5,476 nucleotides of DNA from Paracoccaceae bacterium. Lineage in GTDB: Bacteria > Pseudomonadota > Alphaproteobacteria > Rhodobacterales > Rhodobacteraceae. The DNA lies in NCBI GenBank assembly GCA_020441345.1, contig JAGRMK010000290.1:1-5476 (forward strand), written 5' to 3'. Under the pieces are notes generated by a model, which was not told where the DNA came from, did no database searches, and worked only from the letters and a program-made list of their open reading frames with translations. This document shows positions 1 to 5,230 of the stretch, piece after piece; the first letter of the stretch is position 1, and every line of letters starts with the position of its first letter. A program made the translations under genes and the position numbers.

Positions 1-349
1 CGCTGTCGGCGCGCGTCAGGATCCGTGAAGCCGCCGCAACGCGCCCCATGCGCCGCTTCAACCCGACGTTGGCCAGCTGAATGAGCCCCTGCATCAGATG
101 CCGCTCGCGCGAGGCGGGGGGCAGGCGCAACCAGACCGCCTCCCAGACCTCGTGTGCTTCCCAGAAATACCCGGCCTCGAACAGGGTGAAGCCCGCCGCG
201 AAAGCCGCGCTTTGCGCAAGATCCGAAGGCGTCATCCCCGGCACGATCCCGGCCTTGAGTGGTGCGAAAAACGTCTCGGGGGGGCGCGGATTGCGGCCGG
301 GAAGATGCGGCGCGGTGGGTAAGGCCAGTGCGCCGCCGGGTTGGGTCAC
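1..349 (-). CDS. DUF309 domain protein, 3' end outside window
   Basis: This reading frame starts at GTG (349-347) and is open for 116 codons to the left edge, so the C-terminus is missing. DUF309 signature residues are clear. Residues 57-73 read FEAGYFWEAHEVWEAVW, the conserved F-x-x-G-x-(F/W)-(F/W)-E-A-H-E-x-W-E-x-x-W block. A second block, QGLIQLAN, lies at 87-94. Residues 10-30 carry a proline/arginine-rich lead-in (LPGRNPRPPE) like that seen before the domain in relatives. The family has no established biochemical function that I know of; it is a small, probably helical cytosolic protein. The GTG overlaps the hydrolase stop codon (GTGA, 349-346) and has no good Shine-Dalgarno, which suggests translational coupling as the third gene of the ligase operon. 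An alternative start is ATG at codon 39, but that would discard the conserved lead-in. Its role beside an aromatic CoA ligase is unknown. Confidence 0.85.
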   Translation of the reverse strand, partial: MTQPGGALALPTAPHLPGRNPRPPETFFAPLKAGIVPGMTPSDLAQSAAFAAGFTLFEAGYFWEAHEVWEAVWLRLPPASRERHLMQGLIQLANVGLKRRMGRVAAASRILTRADS

Positions 350-1164
350 GACGGAACCGGCCCGGCGGCCTCGATGCGGATCAGGCGCGCGGTGAAGGCA
401 GCCACCGCTTCTTGCACGCGCTGCGGCTGGTCGAACTGCGGCGAATGGCGGCAGCCGTCCAGCATCAGAACCTCTACCGGGGCATAGGACCGTTCGGCGA
501 TTTCATCGACCTGGGCGCGCGTGCCGTATTGGTCTTGTTCGCCCTGGATCACCAGCGCGGGCACACGGAGATAGTCGATCACATCGGCCACGTTCCAAGC
601 CTTGAACGCGGGGTTCAGCCAAGCGTCGTTCCAGCCGCGAAAACTGGCCACCGGGTCGCGGTGATATTTGCCCATGCGCGCAGCCATGTCGCTTGTTGCG
701 AAAGCGTCGCGCGCGCGTTCGATCTCGCGCAGGCCCAAAGGTTCGGTGAACACATGCGGCGCCATCAGGATCAGACCGCGCACGCGGGCATCCGCGACCC
801 GGCCCGCGTACTCGGCGGCGATGGTCGCGCCATCGCTGTGGCCCATCAAGATCACCTGCCGGGCGCCGATCGCATCGAGGATATGGGGCAGCACATCGAC
901 CGCCTCGCGTGTCATGTAGTCGATCGGGCGTGGCAGGTCGGCGGGGTCCGACTGACCATAGCCCGCGCGCGAATAGGCAAAGACCGCGCAGCCCGTGGCC
1001 TTGGCGATCTGTGCCGGAACATCGCGCCAGAGCGCCACGCAGCCAAGCCCCTCATGCAGCAGAACGATCACCGGCCCGACGGCGGGCGTGCCCCAGCTGG
1101 CCCATTCCAGATCCTTGCCGCCGACCCGCAGCCTGCCCTCGCCCTTGCCCCAGTCGATGCTCAT
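346..1164 (-). CDS. alpha/beta hydrolase, benzoate-operon associated
   Basis: A 272-residue cytosolic alpha/beta-hydrolase fold protein without a signal peptide. The triad is visible. The nucleophile is S110 in the elbow GHSDG (108-112). The acid is probably D211 in GEQDQYGT, and the base H240 in CRHSP. The oxyanion-hole region is HEGLG (37-41) after the strand PVIVLL. A cap region (about 138-195) sits between strands, as is usual. The start ATG (1164-1162) overlaps the ligase stop (ATGA), so a longer upstream reading of the same frame is not used. GGTGGGG just upstream is at best a weak ribosome site; coupling to the ligase is more likely. Family members hydrolyse esters, lactones or thioesters. 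Co-transcription with a benzoate-CoA ligase suggests a side or proofreading step in aromatic-acid breakdown (enol-lactone, ester or acyl-CoA hydrolysis), but the substrate cannot be read from sequence. Confidence 0.93.
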   Translation of the reverse strand: MSIDWGKGEGRLRVGGKDLEWASWGTPAVGPVIVLLHEGLGCVALWRDVPAQIAKATGCAVFAYSRAGYGQSDPADLPRPIDYMTREAVDVLPHILDAIGARQVILMGHSDGATIAAEYAGRVADARVRGLILMAPHVFTEPLGLREIERARDAFATSDMAARMGKYHRDPVASFRGWNDAWLNPAFKAWNVADVIDYLRVPALVIQGEQDQYGTRAQVDEIAERSYAPVEVLMLDGCRHSPQFDQPQRVQEAVAAFTARLIRIEAAGPVPS

Positions 1165-2699
1165 TGCGCCCCACCGGCGTCGCGCAGCTTGAACCGCTGG
1201 ATCTTGCCGGTGGCGGTTTTCGGCAGATCCTCGACCACCGTGACCCAGCGCGGGTATTTCCACATGCCGATCCTGGCCTTGACGTGGTCTTTCAGCGCCT
1301 CGGCATCCAGCGACCCGCCGGTTTTCAACACCACGAAGGCGGCCGGCTTGATCAGGTTCTGATCGTCGGCCCGGGCAACGACGGCGGCCTCCAGAATGCC
1401 GGGAAATTCGACCAACGCCTGTTCGACCTCGAACGGCGAGACCCAGATACCCGAGACCTTGAACATGTCGTCGGTGCGCCCGCAGTAGACAAAGCGCCCG
1501 TCCTGGGTGCGCTCGTATTTGTCGCCCGTGCGGGTCCAATGCCCCTGGAAGGTGCTCAGCGACTTGTTGCGCCGGTTCCAGTAGCCATCGGCGCTGGATG
1601 GCCCGCGCACCAGCAACTCGCCGACCTCGCCTTCGGGCACGTCTTCGTCGTGTTCATCGACGAGCCGCACCTCATATCCGGGCACCGCCACGCCGGAAGT
1701 GCCATAAACGATGTCGCCCGGCCGGTTCGACAGGAAGATGTGCAGCATCTCGGTCGAGCCAACGCCATCGACGATCTCGGCCCCCCAGAGAGCCTGCCAT
1801 CGCTGGCCTATGTCACGTGGCAGGGCCTCGCCGGCCGAGGTGCACAGGCGGATGGCATGGTCCGGCTTCGTGCCCTTCTTTTCCTGTTCCGCGACCAGCG
1901 CGGCGTAAAGCGTCGGCACGCCGCAAAAGAGCGTCGGCTTTTCGGTCGCCATGATGTCCAATACCGTTTCGGGCGTCGGGCGGCCGCCGAAAATCACCGT
2001 TGTTGCGCCCACCGACAAGGGAAACGACATCGCATTGCCCAGCCCATAGGCAAAGAACATCTTGGCGACCGAAAACACCACGTCATCCTCGTGGATGCCC
2101 AGAACCTGCGCGCCAAAGGTGTCGGCGGTCGCTTTCAGGCTGGAATGTACGTGGCGCACGCCTTTGGGCGTGCCGGTGGAACCCGACGAATAGAGCCAGA
2201 ACGCCAGTTCGTCGCCATGCGCCTCGACGGTGTCCATCGCGGGCGCGTCGCGGGTGAAGGCGTCCCAACTTTCGCAGCCTTCGGGCGCCGCACCGATCAC
2301 CACCACGGCGCGCAGGAACCGGTTGCTCTGGATGGCGGGTTTCACCACCTCCCACAACTGCTCTGACACCACCAGGATCGACGCGCGGCTGTCGGCGAGA
2401 ATCGCCTCGTAAACCGGGGCGGACAGCAGGGTGTTCAGCGGCACAGGGATCGCGCCAGCCTTGATCGCGCCCCAGAAAGCCACCGGAAACTCCAGCTGGT
2501 CGCGAACGATCATCGCGATGCGTTCCTCGCGCCGCACACCATGGCGGTCGAGCGCCCCGGCAAACCGCGCGCTCTGCTCTGCAAGGTCGGCATAGCTCAG
2601 GCTGCGCTTGTCCCCGTCCACCTCGCGGAACGCGGTCTTGCTGCCGCGCCCCTCGGACAGATGGCGGTCCACGAAATACAGGGCGGCGTTCTCGGTCAT
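1161..2699 (-). CDS. bclA: benzoate-CoA ligase family protein
   Basis: A 512-residue adenylate-forming enzyme (ANL superfamily) of normal length for benzoate-CoA ligases. It converts benzoate or a close aromatic acid plus ATP and CoA to the aryl-CoA, AMP and pyrophosphate in the cytosol. Visible motifs: P-loop YSSGSTGTPKG at 170-180; core motif GVGSTEMLHIFLSN at 312-325, whose MLHIFLSN tail is typical of the benzoate/4-hydroxybenzoate subgroup; TGD at 391-393; hinge GRTDDMFKVSG at 407-417; and PKTATGK at 493-499, where K499 is the catalytic lysine and the usual acylation target. The start is supported by a strong AGGAGG eight bases upstream. It is the first gene of an operon with the hydrolase and DUF309 genes, and its stop overlaps the hydrolase start. 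A 4-hydroxybenzoate or 2-aminobenzoate ligase is the main alternative; motifs do not settle this. Symbol by family (bclA/badA). Confidence 0.93.
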   Translation of the reverse strand: MTENAALYFVDRHLSEGRGSKTAFREVDGDKRSLSYADLAEQSARFAGALDRHGVRREERIAMIVRDQLEFPVAFWGAIKAGAIPVPLNTLLSAPVYEAILADSRASILVVSEQLWEVVKPAIQSNRFLRAVVVIGAAPEGCESWDAFTRDAPAMDTVEAHGDELAFWLYSSGSTGTPKGVRHVHSSLKATADTFGAQVLGIHEDDVVFSVAKMFFAYGLGNAMSFPLSVGATTVIFGGRPTPETVLDIMATEKPTLFCGVPTLYAALVAEQEKKGTKPDHAIRLCTSAGEALPRDIGQRWQALWGAEIVDGVGSTEMLHIFLSNRPGDIVYGTSGVAVPGYEVRLVDEHDEDVPEGEVGELLVRGPSSADGYWNRRNKSLSTFQGHWTRTGDKYERTQDGRFVYCGRTDDMFKVSGIWVSPFEVEQALVEFPGILEAAVVARADDQNLIKPAAFVVLKTGGSLDAEALKDHVKARIGMWKYPRWVTVVEDLPKTATGKIQRFKLRDAGGAQ

Positions 2700-2707
2700 C
2701 TGGCTCT

Positions 2708-2713
2708 CCTCCT
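2708..2713 (-). promoter_or_regulatory. Shine-Dalgarno of the ligase gene
   Basis: On the minus strand this reads AGGAGG, a perfect match to the anti-Shine-Dalgarno, with 8 nt to the ATG at 2699-2697. It fixes the ligase start. It is by far the strongest ribosome site in the left operon; the two downstream genes rely on overlaps instead. Confidence 0.9.
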
Positions 2714-2718
2714 GGTGC

Positions 2719-2760
2719 GGGGTCGGCCCCCTCCCCGGGACCGCGCGCAGCTGGCTGCGC
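2719..2760 (-). other. two small hairpins in the ligase 5' leader
   Basis: Between the proposed promoter and the Shine-Dalgarno the leader can form two short GC-rich stems. One is GCGCAG/CTGCGC (2745-2750 with 2755-2760, 4-nt loop). The other is GGGG/CCCC (2719-2722 with 2727-2730, 4-nt loop), ending 5 nt before the AGGAGG. Neither is followed by a U-run, so they are not terminators. They may only reflect GC richness. The rest of the leader shows no recognisable riboswitch. Confidence 0.35.
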
Positions 2761-2770
2761 CCGCATGTGC

Positions 2771-2801
2771 TTTATAGTGCAACATTCGAAGATAAATGCA
2801 A
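2771..2801 (-). promoter_or_regulatory. candidate promoter of the ligase operon
   Basis: Read on the minus strand, TTGCAT (2801-2796) and TATAAA (2776-2771) resemble -35 and -10 boxes of a housekeeping sigma factor, with a rather long 19-nt spacer. This is the most AT-rich patch in an otherwise GC-rich intergenic region. Transcription would begin near 2764, giving a leader of about 65 nt. The long spacer suggests a weak or activator/repressor-dependent promoter. No transcript data are available, so this is inferred from the sequence only. Confidence 0.5.
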
Positions 2802-2833
2802 GATGCTACTTCTGTTCGTGCAGTTTTTTGCAC
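2778..2833. promoter_or_regulatory. TGCA-based candidate operator (BoxR/BzdR-like)
   Basis: Four TGCA elements lie in 55 bp at 2778, 2797, 2819 and 2829. The first two belong to a direct repeat TGCAANATNC (2778-2787 and 2797-2806), 19 bp apart, about two helical turns. One copy lies in the spacer and one over the -35 of the minus-strand promoter. The last two form the perfect palindrome GTGCA-N6-TGCAC (2818-2833) just upstream of that -35. TGCA-containing repeats are, from memory, the recognition core reported for BzdR/BoxR, XRE-type repressors with a shikimate-kinase-like domain that sense benzoyl-CoA. The link to those regulators here is inference; none is encoded in the window. Confidence 0.5.
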
Positions 2834-2879
2834 ATGACTCTGCGGCGCCCGCCAGACACTTGCCAGTTGTCGAAACCCG

Positions 2880-2921
2880 CGCCACCGGGGCATGGTGGCG
2901 AAATGTCTTGCCACACCGGAG
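2880..2921 (+). promoter_or_regulatory. kinase leader: alternative hairpins and ribosome site
   Basis: The 5' leader of the kinase gene holds three related blocks: GCCACC (2881-2886), GGTGGC (2894-2899) and GCCAC (2910-2914). The middle block can pair with the first (7 bp counting C2880-G2900, 7-nt loop) or with the last (5 bp GTGGC/GCCAC, 10-nt loop), but not both. The Shine-Dalgarno GGAG (2918-2921) follows directly, 6 nt before the ATG at 2928. This ribosome site decides the start: the in-frame ATG at 2892 lies inside the first hairpin and has no comparable site. Any regulatory use of the two folds is speculative. No convincing plus-strand -35/-10 pair was found. Confidence 0.4.
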
Positions 2922-2927
2922 CCTGAA

Positions 2928-4190
2928 ATGGATGACACCGCGATCCCCGCATTCCTGCGCGCGCTCTTTGACACGGCGGTTGCGGTGGCTGACCCGATGC
3001 GGTCACTGGTCAACCACCTGCCGCCCCGTCCCACGGGCCGCGTTCTGGTGATCGGCGCGGGCAAGGCCAGCGCGCGCATGGCGGAAGCGGTCGAGAGCGC
3101 CTGGGGCCCCTGCGAGGGGTTGGTCATCACCCGCTATGGCTATGCGCGGCCCTGCCAGCGGGTCGAGATCGTCGAGGCCGCGCATCCGGTGCCCGACGAA
3201 GCCGGGTTCCGTGCAACGGCGCGAATGCTGGACTTGTTGCACGGGCTGGCCGAGGGCGACTTTGTGCTGGCGCTGATCTCGGGTGGGGCCTCGGCGCTTC
3301 TGGTCGCGCCGGTCGATGGCGTGACTCTGGCGCAGAAACAGGCGGTGAACGCGGCGCTGCTGGCCTCGGGCGCGCCGATCGACAGGATGAACGCGGTGCG
3401 CAAGCATCTGAGCCGGGTCAAGGGCGGGCAGCTGGCGGCGGCGGCCTGGCCCACGCGAATGCTGGCGCTGATGATCTCGGATGTGCCGGGCGATGATCCG
3501 GCCTATATCGGCTCTGGTCCCACGGTGGGCGATGCCGCCACGGTCGCCGATGCGCGCGCGGTGCTGGCCCGGTGGCATATCGCGGTGCCGCAAAGCGTGA
3601 CCCAGGCGTTGCAGGGACAAAGCGGCGTTATCGCGCCCGGAGACCCGCGCCTGTCGCGCACCGAGAACCGGATCGTCGCGGCGCCGTCGCAATCGCTGCG
3701 CGCGGCTGCGGATCTGGCGCAAGAGGCCGGGTGCGCGGTGCGTATCCTCGGCGATGCGCTGGAAGGAGAGGCGCGTGACCTCGCGCGCGAACACGCAGAG
3801 CAGGCGCTGACGATCCGCAACACGATGGCGCCGGGTGATCCGCCCGTTCTGTTGCTCTCGGGTGGCGAAGTCACCGTGACCCGGCGCGGCAACGGGGTCG
3901 GCGGACCGAACGCGGAATACTGCCTTGCACTGGCTCTGGCGCTGAACGGGGCCGCGGGTATTCACGCCCTGGCCTGCGATACCGATGGGGTCGATGGCGC
4001 CGCCGAGGTCGCGGGCGCGCTGATCGGCCCCGGCACGCTGGCGCGCGCGCGCGCCGCCGGTCTGGACCCGGCGCAGGCGCTGGCCGACAACGATGCACAT
4101 GGCTTCTTTTCCGGGATCGGCGGGCAGGTGGTAACGGGCCCTACGCTGACCAATGTCAATGACTTCCGCGCGATCCTGATCACCGTCTGA
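2928..4190 (+). CDS. gckA: glycerate 2-kinase (MOFRL/TtuD family)
   Basis: A 420-residue cytosolic kinase of usual family length, built from the N-terminal DUF4147 domain and the C-terminal MOFRL domain. It phosphorylates D-glycerate with ATP to 2-phosphoglycerate, feeding glycerate from the glyoxylate/tartronate-semialdehyde or hydroxypyruvate routes into lower glycolysis. Seen motifs: GAGKASA (43-49) with the lysine at 46; ISGGASALL (117-125, usually ISGGGSALL); RKHLSRVKGGQLA (158-170); SDVPGDDP (184-191) and GSGPT (195-199); then SGGE (311-314), GGPNAE (325-330), DTDG (351-354) and GPTLTNVNDF (404-413). The start at 2928 has GGAG 6 nt upstream; the in-frame ATG at 2892 would add 12 residues with no family counterpart. 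Homologues are often labelled hydroxypyruvate reductase (ttuD), an older name less likely to reflect the activity. It is divergent from the ligase operon and stands alone, with its own terminator. Confidence 0.93.
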   Translation: MDDTAIPAFLRALFDTAVAVADPMRSLVNHLPPRPTGRVLVIGAGKASARMAEAVESAWGPCEGLVITRYGYARPCQRVEIVEAAHPVPDEAGFRATARMLDLLHGLAEGDFVLALISGGASALLVAPVDGVTLAQKQAVNAALLASGAPIDRMNAVRKHLSRVKGGQLAAAAWPTRMLALMISDVPGDDPAYIGSGPTVGDAATVADARAVLARWHIAVPQSVTQALQGQSGVIAPGDPRLSRTENRIVAAPSQSLRAAADLAQEAGCAVRILGDALEGEARDLAREHAEQALTIRNTMAPGDPPVLLLSGGEVTVTRRGNGVGGPNAEYCLALALALNGAAGIHALACDTDGVDGAAEVAGALIGPGTLARARAAGLDPAQALADNDAHGFFSGIGGQVVTGPTLTNVNDFRAILITV

Positions 4191-4195
4191 ATAGC

Positions 4196-4231
4196 AAAAC
4201 GGGCGACCCTTTTGGGGGCCACCCGTCTTTT
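4196..4231. terminator. bidirectional intrinsic terminator
   Basis: This hairpin sits between the convergent kinase (stop 4188-4190) and curlin (stop 4249-4247) genes. Arms 4199-4209 and 4216-4226 pair with nine base pairs and two internal mismatches around the loop TTTTGG. The plus strand is followed by TCTTTT, and the minus strand by GTTTTG, from the AAAA on the other flank. It can therefore end transcripts from both sides, fitting the 56-nt gap between the two stop codons. Confidence 0.8.
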
Positions 4232-4246
4232 GCGGTTTCTTCGGGC

Positions 4247-4648
4247 TTACCAGCCGAATTGCAGCGTCAGGCCGCTCTGGCCGCCGGTTTGCTGCACGTG
4301 CCCCGAGGTGTTCTGACCGAACTGGAACAAACCATAGGAATTGTTGCCGCCGGTCTGGCTGATCGAGCCGTCATGCCCGCGGCCGTCCTGGTGGATGATT
4401 GCCCGGTTGTTCGGCCCGCCCTGGTAAATCCCGGCCGCGTTGTTGACGCCGTTTTGCGTAACATGACCGTTGGTGTCGATGTCACGGGCCAGGGCGAACA
4501 TCGCCAGGCCAAAGCGCAGGGCCTCGGCTTCGCGCTGGTTCGAAGGGGCGACGTTGATCGAGATCTGACCACCGGAACCGGCGGCGGCGGGGGCCATCGG
4601 CAGAGCAAGGGCGGTTGCGAAGGCGGCGGCGAAAGCGAGGGTTTTCAT
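4247..4648 (-). CDS. curlin-repeat amyloid subunit (CsgA/CsgB-like)
   Basis: A 133-residue secreted protein of the curlin family, expected to be exported through the CsgG pore and assembled into curli fibres. Residues 1-23 are a signal peptide with cleavage likely after APAAA, leaving a mature start at GSGGQISINV. A 35-residue non-repeat segment follows (about 24-60), with an AEALRFGLAMFALA stretch typical of alphaproteobacterial curlins. Glutamines at 65, 76, 87, 98, 109 and 120 are exactly 11 apart, each with glycine two residues on. The asparagine at +5 is kept at 70, 81 and 103 but replaced by H92, T114 and S125. The protein ends LTLQFGW, with the last Q at 130. The start has AAGGA 8 nt upstream. 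It is the last gene of the curli operon here, 105 nt after csgH. The imperfect ladder may mark the nucleator or a slower subunit, but CsgA versus CsgB cannot be decided. Confidence 0.9.
   Translation of the reverse strand: MKTLAFAAAFATALALPMAPAAAGSGGQISINVAPSNQREAEALRFGLAMFALARDIDTNGHVTQNGVNNAAGIYQGGPNNRAIIHQDGRGHDGSISQTGGNNSYGLFQFGQNTSGHVQQTGGQSGLTLQFGW
4250..4468 (-). repeat. six-and-a-half curlin half-repeats, degenerate
   Basis: Residues 61-133 of the downstream curlin gene are 11-residue (33-bp) units of the form x-x-x-x-Q-x-G-x-x-N-x. Q and G are constant and the asparagine is lost in three units. The final unit is shortened, moving the last glutamine by one residue. Two units make one classical curlin repeat, one strand-turn-strand of the amyloid beta-solenoid. 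Confidence 0.85.
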
Positions 4649-4722
4649 GGCTGGGATCCTTGGCAGAGGGTGGGTTTGGAAAAAAGCGGGTGCTGAAAAA
4701 GGGACTGGATCTTTGGGGTGCT

Positions 4723-4746
4723 GCGGCGGGGCGGGAACCCCGCCGC
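4723..4746 (-). other. intercistronic hairpin between csgH and downstream curlin gene
   Basis: On the transcribed strand GCGGCGGGG pairs perfectly with CCCCGCCGC (9 bp, 6-nt loop TTCCCG), beginning 8 nt after the csgH stop. No U-tract follows, so it is not a standard terminator. It could protect upstream mRNA from 3' exonucleases or partly attenuate readthrough. The remaining 74 nt to the curlin start contain two C-T5/6 runs but no convincing promoter. Confidence 0.6.
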
Positions 4747-4753
4747 GGCAGGT

Positions 4754-5158
4754 TCAGAGGTTGGTCTGGTCGCAGCTCAGCCGACGACCACCGACACGCA
4801 CCTCGAGATCGACACTGTGGCTGGCGGGAGACCCCATCAGGCGCGTTTCACTGAGCGTGGCGGGGGCGCCGGCGCTGGCTTCGAAATCGCCCGACTGGCG
4901 GATCGTCGTCGACCCGCCCGAGCTGCGGCTGGTGATGGCCATTGCATAGGTGCCGGTGACGGCAGAGTTCGAGGTCACGCGCCCTTCGATCATCGTGCCG
5001 CCCGCGACGGGCTCCAGCGCGATCTCGCAACGCAGCGGCGTGTCGCTGTCGGTGGTCTGGGCATGGCTGGCGGGGATGCCGCAGGCAGCGGCCGAAAAAC
5101 CGGCCAGGGTCAGGCCCACGATCAGGGCGGGGGTGCGGCGGGGGGTAAGGGCTCGCAT
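4754..5158 (-). CDS. csgH: curli assembly chaperone CsgH
   Basis: A 134-residue periplasmic protein of the CsgH family, the alphaproteobacterial counterpart of CsgC. The family is known to stop curlin subunits from forming amyloid before export. Residues 1-33 are a signal peptide: basic RALTPRR, hydrophobic ALIVGLTLAGF, likely cleavage SHA|Q. The domain covers about 41-134 and is rich in short beta strands (LRCEIALEP, YAMAITSRS, TTIRQSGDF, HSVDLEVRVG), fitting the small Ig-like sandwich. C44 in the first strand and C129 near the end could form a disulfide. C26 inside the leader gives a poor lipobox-like SAAAC. The start at 5158 has AGGAG 6 nt upstream; an in-frame ATG at 5227 would add 23 residues ahead of the signal peptide and is rejected. 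It lies between two curlin-repeat genes, its presumed clients. Confidence 0.88.
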   Translation of the reverse strand: MRALTPRRTPALIVGLTLAGFSAAACGIPASHAQTTDSDTPLRCEIALEPVAGGTMIEGRVTSNSAVTGTYAMAITSRSSGGSTTIRQSGDFEASAGAPATLSETRLMGSPASHSVDLEVRVGGRRLSCDQTNL

Positions 5159-5189
5159 GTTGGTCTCCTGTGGCGGAAAGTTGGGGACG

Positions 5190-5215
5190 CCGCGGGGCAG
5201 GGGAAAGCCCCGCGG
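5190..5215 (-). other. intercistronic hairpin between upstream curlin gene and csgH
   Basis: CCGCGGGGC pairs perfectly with GCCCCGCGG (9 bp, 8-nt loop), starting 15 nt after the curlin stop codon and ending about 20 nt before the csgH Shine-Dalgarno (AGGAG, 5169-5165). There is no U-tract. In placement and strength it parallels the hairpin after csgH, though the loops differ. Confidence 0.6.
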
Positions 5216-5230
5216 ACTGGATCGCATGTC

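Noticed and set aside
259..1362. Long plus-strand open frame (367 codons) opposite the hydrolase
   Set aside because: It is antisense to a gene with a full catalytic triad, crosses two gene boundaries, and its translation is Arg/His/Ala-rich with no recognisable domain; typical of GC-rich shadow frames.
909..2366. Plus-strand open frame of 485 codons opposite the CoA ligase
   Set aside because: It mirrors the minus-strand ligase, which has all family motifs, and its own translation has low-complexity composition and no motif.
2892..2927. Upstream ATG adding 12 residues to the kinase
   Set aside because: No Shine-Dalgarno, inside a hairpin loop, and the extra residues do not resemble family N-termini; the ATG at 2928 has GGAG at 6 nt.
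4041..4054. Run of alternating GC (possible Z-DNA or slippage site)
   Set aside because: It encodes Leu-Ala-Arg-Ala-Arg-Ala-Ala in frame within the kinase and is expected from codon bias.
3003..4100. Minus-strand open frame of 365 codons opposite the kinase
   Set aside because: Antisense shadow of the glycerate kinase; Arg/Gln/His-rich translation without a domain and no ribosome site.
4259..4696. Plus-strand open frame of 145 codons across the downstream curlin gene
   Set aside because: Its apparent order comes from the curlin repeats read backwards; the minus frame has signal peptide, ribosome site and Q-G-N ladder.
4649..4722. Two C-T5/6 runs on the minus strand considered as terminator tails or a promoter for the downstream curlin gene
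   Set aside because: The runs do not directly follow the 4723-4746 stem, and no -35/-10 pair with acceptable spacing was seen.
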